A stretch of 6,179 bases of DNA from Tepidisphaeraceae bacterium (GTDB lineage Bacteria; Planctomycetota; Phycisphaerae; Tepidisphaerales; Tepidisphaeraceae). Positions 1-5,044 of the stretch are shown piece by piece. The position numbers and the translations under genes are program-made. Where the stretch lies: NCBI GenBank assembly GCA_025450555.1, contig JANWHF010000035.1, positions 1-6,179 of the forward strand, in the 5' to 3' direction. Below the pieces are notes generated by a model. That model ran no database searches and was not told the origin of the DNA. It saw nothing but the letters and a program-made list of their open reading frames with translations. Each line of letters starts with the position of its first letter. The stretch's first letter is position 1.

Positions 1-2131
1 AGACCGATTGGCCGTTATTGGGCGCATCCTTATACAACCATTTGGTCGATCCGCCTGGCAGGTACCACCCTGTTCGCGCCTGGGCCAGCAACGGCGTCGA
101 AGCTCCCAATCCAGACGCCGCGGTGTAAGTAAATGTCTTTGAGTTGGCGGCGCTCGTAATGGTAAACGTACCGTCGTAGCCGGCCGGGCTTACGCCTTCG
201 ATATTGACCTGTTTGCCCGCTTGAAAGCCCTCGGCGGTAGAGGTGGTTACTGTGACCGTGCTTCCCGATTCACTGATTGAAACAATATTGACCTCTTGAA
301 CCACGCCGCTGACGGTAGCCCATGCTTTGGGCGTGGCATATTGCGAATGGAAAGCAGCCAGCTCGGTCATCGACACCGGCTGGGAAGGGTCGGCAGCAAT
401 CAGCAGCCCTTGATTAGTCGATGGATCAACTTCCGAACCATAATTAACGACGGTATTTCCATTGTTGGGAAATTCCGTGCCACTGGTTGATGCAGAGCCG
501 ACGTCGTTGACGTTGTATCCCCACAGCAAATTCGAGAGTGTGTGGAAGCCCGGCTCATTCTCATGCTCCGTCTCATATTGCCAGTAGCCGGCAAGGTTGA
601 CCGTCTGGATCGGATTGATCGGGTCGTCGGAGTTGATGGTGAGCGTGCCGGTCCAGACTCCGCCCGCCTGGTCGCTGGGGATACCCGAGGTGCTTTGAGT
701 GTCGTTGGTCTGATCGCCCGTGTGAGGCGGATTGCTGTTGCCGATAAACTGGATGGTGACATTCAGCGAGGAACCGGCGGCAATCGACGTATGAGGCGCG
801 GGAGGATTTACCAGCGTCCAATTGGTCGTGTCCGAAAGCGTCAGGCTGTTGAGCACAAGCGGCTGGTCGCCGGTGTTGTTGATCGTGATCGAATGCGTGT
901 TGTGAACCACGTCCGGCACAATCGAGTTCACATAGGTAATGCGGTTGAACACCACCGTCGTGGAGCCCGGCGAAGTTTGATTCAGGTTGATTCCCATCAC
1001 CGGCGAATTGTTAGCGGTTGTATTCGACGGGACGGAGCCGCTCGTCGCATTCGGCGCAGCTTTGACGTTGCTGATGATTCCCACAAAGTTGATGAAGCTG
1101 TTGTATGTGCTGGAATCGTAATCTTCGATGGCAAAGACAAAGCTGTTGGGAACGACGGTCCCGTTTGCCGTTTCCATCGGGAAGAAGCGGACCTTGCGCA
1201 GGCCATCGGTACTGCCGGTGTTCAGGGCATCTTCGCTGTAGTGAATGTCGAGTTGTCCACTGGGGATGGTGGTGCCGGGGAACGTGCCGTAGAGGGCGAA
1301 CGGCGCGCTGCCGGGGTTGAAGCTGGTAGCGCCCAGTGCGGTGGGATCGACAATCTGCGCATCGTTTTTCCCAACATAGAACAATTCATTTAGCGCGCTC
1401 GGATTTCCCGGCATGTAGTAACCAATTCGACTGACAGCAGACGTGGCCGCCGAGAAGCTCCCAAGTGGCGTGATCGTCACCGGCGATCCTGCACTGTCCA
1501 CGACCAGCCGCTGCATCGGCACTTCCTGGCTGGAAGGGTCGGGGTTGATCGGGTAGGCCTGCGTGTTGATGTTCACATCGTTCGGCCCCGCACCCACAAT
1601 CGTCGGAATGTTCTGCGCTCGCAGAACCTGCACCAGCGACGGCTCCAGCGTGCCAAACTGCCCCGGCGTTCCGATTCCGTGCAGGTTCACATCGAAAGTC
1701 GGGTTCACCGGGTCATCGCTCTGGATCTGCAGCAGGGCCGACTGCAAGCCCCCAGCCGTGGCGGTGTATTGCAAATCAATGGTAAATGACGCGCCCGGCG
1801 CCAGGCTGGCCGGAAGACTGGCGGAATTTGTGATTACAAAGTCCGAAGCGGCGGCGGTCGTCGATGGATCGTCGATGACGCTGAAAGCCCCGCCAGCGAA
1901 GTTTAAGGGCGCGGTGCCGGCGTTGGTGATCGTGGCGGTTTCAACCCGGCTGGCGGCGGCGCCGCTATATCCCTGCGCAACCGTATTGAATGCGACCGCG
2001 TTGTTGACTGCCGAAGTTGTGACGGACAACAGCGGCGTTCCGCTCAGCAATTGCCGGGGCTCGAGCAGCTCGACCACGGCATTGCATGCCTTCTCGACAG
2101 ACCGGCGGCCCTTCTTCACGCATTTTCTCAT
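1..2131 (-). CDS. LEPR-XLL planctomycete surface protein with choice-of-anchor D repeats (partial, C-terminus outside window)
   Basis: Reading the minus strand from the ATG at 2131 gives 710 codons without a stop to the window edge, so only the N-terminal part is present. A basic start (RKCVKKGRR) is followed by VVELLEPRQLLSG at residues 19-31, the LEPR-XLL motif known from planctomycete exported proteins. Residues about 34-155 and 391-516 are two related beta-sandwich repeats of choice-of-anchor D / ASPM-SPD-2-Hydin type, ending in IQSDDPVNPTFDVNLHGIG and INSDDPINPIQTVNLAGYW. Residues about 157-360 form a separate module with HYSEDALN (297-304), RKVRFFP (312-318) and FAIEDYD (333-339). Residues about 616-678 resemble an inserted module. 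Composition is rich in N, T, S, G and A and poor in Cys, typical of extracellular proteins. The start is supported by AGGAG ten bases upstream. A structural, adhesive or carbohydrate-binding role at the cell surface is inferred; no enzyme domain is visible in this portion. The family call is firm, the function is not. Confidence 0.9.
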   Translation of the reverse strand, partial: MRKCVKKGRRSVEKACNAVVELLEPRQLLSGTPLLSVTTSAVNNAVAFNTVAQGYSGAAASRVETATITNAGTAPLNFAGGAFSVIDDPSTTAAASDFVITNSASLPASLAPGASFTIDLQYTATAGGLQSALLQIQSDDPVNPTFDVNLHGIGTPGQFGTLEPSLVQVLRAQNIPTIVGAGPNDVNINTQAYPINPDPSSQEVPMQRLVVDSAGSPVTITPLGSFSAATSAVSRIGYYMPGNPSALNELFYVGKNDAQIVDPTALGATSFNPGSAPFALYGTFPGTTIPSGQLDIHYSEDALNTGSTDGLRKVRFFPMETANGTVVPNSFVFAIEDYDSSTYNSFINFVGIISNVKAAPNATSGSVPSNTTANNSPVMGINLNQTSPGSTTVVFNRITYVNSIVPDVVHNTHSITINNTGDQPLVLNSLTLSDTTNWTLVNPPAPHTSIAAGSSLNVTIQFIGNSNPPHTGDQTNDTQSTSGIPSDQAGGVWTGTLTINSDDPINPIQTVNLAGYWQYETEHENEPGFHTLSNLLWGYNVNDVGSASTSGTEFPNNGNTVVNYGSEVDPSTNQGLLIAADPSQPVSMTELAAFHSQYATPKAWATVSGVVQEVNIVSISESGSTVTVTTSTAEGFQAGKQVNIEGVSPAGYDGTFTITSAANSKTFTYTAASGLGASTPLLAQARTGWYLPGGSTKWLYKDAPNNGQSV
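98..286 (-). other. Compact beta module that appears inserted in the LEPR-XLL protein
   Basis: Residues about 616-678 run from VSISESGSTVTVTTSTAEGF through AGKQVNIEGV and GYDGTFTITS to KTFTYTAASG. From memory, this series (S-I-S/T-x-S-G-x-T-V-T-V-T-T, then G-x-x-V-x-I-x-G-V-S-P-x-G-Y-x-G-T-F, then T-F-T-Y-T) recurs as a stand-alone ~65-residue unit in many unrelated bacterial and phage proteins. Here it separates AAFHSQYATPKAWATV (592-607) from RTGWYLPGGSTKWLYK (686-701), which may belong together. The boundaries are approximate and the insertion is an inference. Confidence 0.5.
584..961 (-). other. Choice-of-anchor D repeat 2, with a polar insertion
   Basis: Residues about 391-516. It repeats the blocks of the first domain: HSITINNTGDQPLVLNSL (413-430), SIAAGSSLNVTIQF (449-462) and LTINSDDPINPIQTVNL (497-513). 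Between the second and third blocks it carries an extra stretch of about 29 residues (463-491) rich in N, T, S, D, Q and G that repeat 1 lacks. This is probably a long surface loop between two strands. It stays in frame and has no low-complexity DNA repeat that would suggest slippage. Confidence 0.72.
1667..2032 (-). other. Choice-of-anchor D repeat 1 (domain within the LEPR-XLL protein)
   Basis: Residues about 34-155. The pattern is that of ASPM-SPD-2-Hydin-like domains: TATITNAGTAPLNF (65-78), then SLAPGASFTIDLQYTA (109-124), then a closing strand LQIQSDDPVNPTFDVNL (134-150). The same order of blocks recurs in repeat 2. Such domains are all-beta and are common in secreted bacterial proteins. 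Domain limits are estimated by eye. Confidence 0.75.
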
Positions 2132-2141
2132 GAATCTCGTT

Positions 2142-2146
2142 CTCCT
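2142..2146 (-). promoter_or_regulatory. Ribosome binding site of the LEPR-XLL gene
   Basis: On the minus strand AGGAG lies ten bases before the ATG at 2131. It decides between this start and the out-of-frame ATG at 2123, and it places the LEPR motif at the expected distance from the N-terminus. Confidence 0.7.
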
Positions 2147-2272
2147 GAGTGCTCTCTAGCCTATCGTCTCAGATCGCCAGCGGCCATTATCGAGCAAATC
2201 GGACCGCTCCGCTACAGCCGGCAAAGCGTTAGCCGCTCTGCGGTGCCCGTGAGAATCGGCGGCAGGCTCCTT

Positions 2273-2382
2273 CCCCTCCCTCGGTACTCCGGGGGAGGGC
2301 AGGGTGGGGGTGCTTCGCGCAGCTCGCGATAAATTGGCCGCCCCCTCCCCAGCCCTCACCCGGGCGTACCGAGGGAGGGAGA
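2273..2382. repeat. Imperfect inverted repeat, interspersed-element or MITE-like
   Basis: The left arm at about 2276-2311 begins CTCCCTCGGTAC. The right arm at about 2339-2377 ends in its exact reverse complement GTACCGAGGGAG. Further in, GGGGGAGGGC (left) pairs with GCCCTCACCC (right) and G-rich faces C-rich with few mismatches, giving arms of about 36-39 bases. The spacer contains a second small hairpin: TCGCG at 2315-2319 and CGCGA at 2325-2329. The strong strand asymmetry (G runs on one arm, C runs on the other) and the terminal near-identity look like the GGGAG/CTCCC palindromic elements scattered through many GC-rich genomes. No transposase is present. It could alternatively act as a structured RNA leader or as a bidirectional transcription barrier. 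Confidence 0.65.
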
Positions 2383-2488
2383 CAAAATCTTACGCCCAAT
2401 TGTGTTATGCATCCCGCGCCTCCCCTTGCAACATTGCCGCCCCACCGCACCGTCCGCTACACTGCCGCATCCAAGTTTCAATCCCATC

Positions 2489-2492
2489 GGAG
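2489..2492 (+). promoter_or_regulatory. Ribosome binding site deciding the sulfatase start
   Basis: GGAG lies eight bases before the ATG at 2501. No comparable site precedes the in-frame ATG at 2402, which would add 33 residues ahead of a clear signal peptide. Confidence 0.65.
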
Positions 2493-2500
2493 CACAAGGA

Positions 2501-4051
2501 ATGATTCGCCCCGCTATCTTCAAGTCCCCCACATCTATTATCGCAGTCTTGCTGCTTCTTCTTCCACTATGCATCCCCGCCGCGCGCGGTCAGCAATCTG
2601 CCGTACCCGCAACGAAGCAAACTCCCAACATCGTCATCATCATTTCCGATGATGTCGGCTACGGCGACGTGGGCTGCTACGGCGCGACGCGCGTGAAGAC
2701 GCCGAACATCGATCGCCTCGCGTCGCAGGGCTTGCGGTTCACCGATGCCTACGCCACCTCGGCCACCTGCACGCCCAGCCGCTATTCGCTCCTGACCGGC
2801 CAATACGCCTGGCGAAAAAAGGGCACCGGCATTCTCCCCGGCAATGCGGCGCTGGTCATCGATCCCAAATCGATGACCGTCCCGCGCATGCTTCAGCAGA
2901 ACGGATACGCCACCGCCTGCGTCGGGAAATGGCACCTTGGGCTGGGCAGCGGCAACGTCGATTGGAATGGCGCCATCGCGCCGGGGCCGCTCGAAGTCGG
3001 GTTTGATTATTGTTTCATCATTCCCGCCACCGGCGATCGCGTCCCTTGCGTTTTCATTGAAAACCACAAAGTGGTCGGCTTCGATCCATCCGATCCGATC
3101 GCGGTCAGTTATGGCATCAAGGTCGGCAACGAGCCGACCGGGCGCGATCATCCGGAGCTTCTGAAGGTGAAGCCGAGCCACGGTCATGCCGACACGATCG
3201 TCAACGGCATCAGCCGAATTGGCTTTATGTCGGGGGGACACTCAGCGCTCTGGAAGGACGACCAGATCGCCGACACCCTCACCAAGCAGGCCGTCACCTT
3301 CATCGAACAGAACAAAGAGCGCCCGTTTTTCCTCTACTTCGCCACGCATGACATTCACGTCCCGCGCGTGCCGGCCCAGCGCTTTCGCGGGACCAGCGAG
3401 TGCGGCATTCGGGGCGACGCCATCCAGGAGCTCGACTGGTCGGTCGGCCAGGTGATGCAAACGCTCGATCGCCTGAAGCTGGCTGACAACACTCTGCTGA
3501 TCTTCACCAGCGACAACGGGCCGGTCGTGGATGACGGCTACGCCGACGGCTCCGTCGAACATCTCAATGGCCACAAGCCCGCCGGCCCCCTGCGCGGCGG
3601 AAAGTACGACATCTGGGAAGGCGGCACGCGCATGCCCTTCATCACACGCTGGCCCGGCCGCATTAAGCCGGGCGTCAGCCATGCGATGGTATGCCAGGTT
3701 GATTTCCTGTCGTCTTTCGCGGCACTGGTTAAGAAGACGATTCCCACCGCCGCGGGCCCCGACAGCTTTGATGTGATGAGCGCCCTCCTGGGTGACGCGC
3801 CTGACGCCCGCCACGAGCTGGTCGAACACAACGGCTTCGCACAGCTCGCCCTCCGCGAAGGCAACTGGAAGCTCGTCGCCCCCGGCCCCCGCGCCCGCGC
3901 GCAGGCCAGGCCGCAGCTTTTCAATCTCGCCGACGATGTGGCCGAGACCCACAACGTCGCCAAAGAAAACCCCGACGTCGCTAAACGCCTCGCCCAAAAG
4001 CTTGCGGAGCTTCGCGAAGTCGGACATAGCCGGCAGGGTTTTCAATCTTGA
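2501..4051 (+). CDS. Exported S1-type (Cys-type) sulfatase
   Basis: The 516-aa product would hydrolyse a sulfate ester outside the cytoplasm. A signal peptide spans residues 1-30: a short basic start, a hydrophobic run at about 12-26, and a likely cut after AARG. The sulfatase signature CTPSRYSLLTG begins at C90, the residue converted to formylglycine, with R94 in place. Calcium ligands are D50-D51 (IISDDVGYGD) and D338-N339 (FTSDNGP). Other active-site residues match the family: K143 and H145 in GKWHLG, H286 in THDIHVP, and K368 in RGGKYDIWEGGTR. The C-terminal subdomain has the usual LREGNWKLV (451-459) and LFNLADDVAETHN (473-485). Length is normal for arylsulfatase-like enzymes. The extra block FDYCFIIPATGDRVP (168-182) may mark a subfamily; I cannot assign a substrate, though sulfated polysaccharides are usual for planctomycetes. 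Activity needs a formylglycine-generating enzyme or anSME, which is not encoded here. The gene appears monocistronic, with a hairpin just downstream. Confidence 0.95.
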   Translation: MIRPAIFKSPTSIIAVLLLLLPLCIPAARGQQSAVPATKQTPNIVIIISDDVGYGDVGCYGATRVKTPNIDRLASQGLRFTDAYATSATCTPSRYSLLTGQYAWRKKGTGILPGNAALVIDPKSMTVPRMLQQNGYATACVGKWHLGLGSGNVDWNGAIAPGPLEVGFDYCFIIPATGDRVPCVFIENHKVVGFDPSDPIAVSYGIKVGNEPTGRDHPELLKVKPSHGHADTIVNGISRIGFMSGGHSALWKDDQIADTLTKQAVTFIEQNKERPFFLYFATHDIHVPRVPAQRFRGTSECGIRGDAIQELDWSVGQVMQTLDRLKLADNTLLIFTSDNGPVVDDGYADGSVEHLNGHKPAGPLRGGKYDIWEGGTRMPFITRWPGRIKPGVSHAMVCQVDFLSSFAALVKKTIPTAAGPDSFDVMSALLGDAPDARHELVEHNGFAQLALREGNWKLVAPGPRARAQARPQLFNLADDVAETHNVAKENPDVAKRLAQKLAELREVGHSRQGFQS

Positions 4052-4062
4052 TCGATGCTATC

Positions 4063-4092
4063 CGGAACGCCGACGTCCACGTCGGCGTTCCG
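4063..4092 (+). terminator. Perfect 13-bp hairpin after the sulfatase gene
   Basis: CGGAACGCCGACG at 4063-4075 and CGTCGGCGTTCCG at 4080-4092 are exact reverse complements around a TCCA loop, starting 11 bases after the sulfatase stop. Position and stability suit a terminator. No T-run follows (the next bases are TCTGGGTTT), so intrinsic termination is not certain. The symmetric, GC-rich sequence could also be a copy of a dispersed palindromic repeat that serves as an mRNA 3' end. Confidence 0.55.
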
Positions 4093-4162
4093 TCTGGGTT
4101 TCCGGTCGGGATTTTGCCCGCCATCTTCGATTGCTCCGCGGTTTGCTCTCTTGTCCTGTGCA

Positions 4163-4189
4163 TTTAATTCGTGCCACCCTGCGTGGTGG
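4163..4189 (+). promoter_or_regulatory. Possible -10 element and small leader hairpin before the disordered-protein gene
   Basis: TTTAAT at 4163-4168 resembles a -10 box. The nearest -35-like TTGCTC (4143-4148) is only 14 bases away, which is short. CCACC at 4174-4178 and GGTGG at 4185-4189 can pair around a six-base loop directly before the ribosome binding site. Both are weak and suggested only by position. Confidence 0.2.
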
Positions 4190-4190
4190 A

Positions 4191-4198
4191 GAGAGGAG
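4191..4198 (+). promoter_or_regulatory. Strong ribosome binding site of the disordered-protein gene
   Basis: GAGAGGAG lies six bases before the ATG at 4205. This is the best Shine-Dalgarno match in the window. It fixes the start 50 codons inside the longest open frame and supports the reality of an otherwise unrecognisable gene. Confidence 0.75.
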
Positions 4199-4204
4199 CT
4201 TGCG

Positions 4205-4849
4205 ATGGCGGACAATGCGGCACAACGAGGGCATCAGCGGAAGAGCCTGGCCAACTGGAAGCCCGGCAGCGAATCGGGCCAGGCCAAAGATGTGGCCGCT
4301 CCCGGAGACTTCGGCGTGCCGGTCGGGACCGGTCCTTCGCGCGATCGCGATTACGTGAGCGAAAATACCCGCCGCAGTGACCCCGGCGCGAGCCAGCCGG
4401 CCGACTGGGAACAGATTGGCGTGCGCGATCATGGCGCCGGCGCACCGGCCAGCGGCCCCGGCTCTTCCAGCGCGGGCGATCTCGATCCCGACATCGTCGG
4501 CGTCGGCACAGCAGGCAGCGGCATTGCCCAGTCCGCCCCAGATGACGCGCCCGGCCCCGACGATGTGGCCGATGCCACCGACGCCTTTGCCTCCGGTGGC
4601 CCAGCGAAGATCCGCCCCGGCGGTTCCACTCGCGCGCCTCGCGCGGCGCGCTCGCGCGGCAATTCGATCAATGGTGATCTCAACATGCAAAACGGTTCCG
4701 ACGGCCGCGGCGCCGATGCCGCCACCAATCCCGCGCGCGGCGATGACTCCTTCGCCGGCGAAATCAGTTCCGGCGAAGCCAGAGGCGACGACCTTCCCTT
4801 CGGCGAGCCACCGGATGAGCAAGGTGGATCGGATGAAGATGACATCTGA
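4205..4849 (+). CDS. Hypothetical acidic, probably disordered protein
   Basis: I do not recognise a named family for this 214-aa product. It has no signal peptide, membrane segment or cysteine, only four leucines, and a composition dominated by G, A, D, S and P, so most of it should be intrinsically disordered. The N-terminus is polar and somewhat basic (QRGHQRKSLANWKPG, residues 7-21). The middle holds the only ordered-looking block, GDLDPDIVGVGTAGSGIAQS (91-110), followed by a DD-rich stretch (113-126) and ASGGPAK (129-135). A basic patch at 138-151 is followed by NSINGDLNMQNGSDGRGAD (153-171). The tail is acidic, ending GGSDEDDI. The frame is supported by the ribosome binding site six bases upstream and by a continuous run through GC-rich DNA; the opposite-strand frame is a shadow. 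It sits alone between a hairpin and an inverted repeat. It might be a stress-related or nucleoid/RNA-associated polar protein, but this is speculation. The 91-110 block faintly recalls conserved hypothetical proteins, from memory. Confidence 0.75.
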   Translation: MADNAAQRGHQRKSLANWKPGSESGQAKDVAAPGDFGVPVGTGPSRDRDYVSENTRRSDPGASQPADWEQIGVRDHGAGAPASGPGSSSAGDLDPDIVGVGTAGSGIAQSAPDDAPGPDDVADATDAFASGGPAKIRPGGSTRAPRAARSRGNSINGDLNMQNGSDGRGADAATNPARGDDSFAGEISSGEARGDDLPFGEPPDEQGGSDEDDI

Positions 4850-5044
4850 CGGAAGTCAGTTCCAAAGTACGATCCGCTCAAGCGGACGCGAAGCCGCACC
4901 ATGGAGTGACTGGCGCGTCCGCTGAACCGGATCGTGCGGGGCCAACGACCGAACCTCTTCCAATTTTTGCCTGCATCGCGCGCCGGCTGTGGCGAACATG
5001 GCTAAAACTTGCGTCGGCCGCAATACCCCTTTCCAATGGCGTAG
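4850..5044. other. Intergenic region before the patatin-like gene
   Basis: It holds a small hairpin overlapping the preceding stop codon (CTGAC at 4846-4850, GGAA loop, GTCAG at 4855-4859) and a large imperfect inverted repeat at 4867-4937. From 4938 to 5044 I see no convincing promoter and no Shine-Dalgarno site before the ATG at 5045. Confidence 0.55.
4867..4937. repeat. Large imperfect inverted repeat (24-base arms)
   Basis: The left arm (4867-4890) and the reverse complement of the right arm (4914-4937) match at 20 of 24 positions, sharing ACGATCCG at the outer part and AGCGGACGCG at the inner part. The spacer is 23 bases and contains CACCATGGAGTG. It starts 17 bases after the stop of the disordered-protein gene, so it could form a terminator-like cruciform or hairpin, but no T-run follows. 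It may equally be a copy of a dispersed palindromic element. The sequence is unrelated to the repeat at 2273-2382. Confidence 0.6.

Larger units (their letters stand above)
2132..2500. other. Divergent intergenic region between surface protein and sulfatase genes
   Basis: These 369 bases separate two divergently transcribed genes and should hold both promoters. No strong promoter pair stands out. On the minus strand there is a GATAAT -10-like hexamer (plus-strand 2186-2191) without a good -35 partner. Before the sulfatase, the AT-richest stretch is about 2383-2412. The middle of the region is filled by the inverted-repeat element at 2273-2382. The small open frames here are low in coding character and lack ribosome binding sites, so I call no gene. 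Confidence 0.6.

Noticed and set aside
542..1393. Plus-strand open frame of 283 codons
   Set aside because: It lies wholly antisense to the LEPR-XLL gene, whose product shows clear repeats and motifs. The translation is R/V/G-rich, without domain patterns, and has no ribosome binding site.
1563..2159. Plus-strand open frame of 198 codons
   Set aside because: Antisense to the N-terminal part of the LEPR-XLL gene, with composition typical of a GC-rich shadow frame.
2273..2382. CRISPR array or tandem repeat
   Set aside because: There are only two inverted arms, not regularly spaced direct repeats, and no cas genes nearby.
2402..2500. N-terminal extension of the sulfatase from the ATG at 2402
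   Set aside because: The extra 33 residues would precede a complete signal peptide, and the ATG at 2501 has GGAG at eight bases. The upstream ATG has no such site.
2567..3241. Minus-strand open frame of 224 codons
   Set aside because: Antisense to the sulfatase N-terminal half, including its CTPSR signature; no motif or start signal of its own.
3242..4045. Minus-strand open frame of 267 codons
   Set aside because: Antisense to the sulfatase C-terminal half. The true frame contains FTSDNGP and other catalytic motifs, whereas this one has none.
4055..4204. N-terminal extension of the disordered protein from the ATG at 4055
   Set aside because: It would run through the 13-bp hairpin and lacks a ribosome binding site, while GAGAGGAG stands six bases before the ATG at 4205.
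4058..4822. Minus-strand open frame of 254 codons opposite the disordered-protein gene
   Set aside because: It is rich in A, G, R and I as expected for the complement of D/G/A/S codons, and no ribosome binding site was found. The plus-strand frame has a strong one, so this is the less likely of the two.
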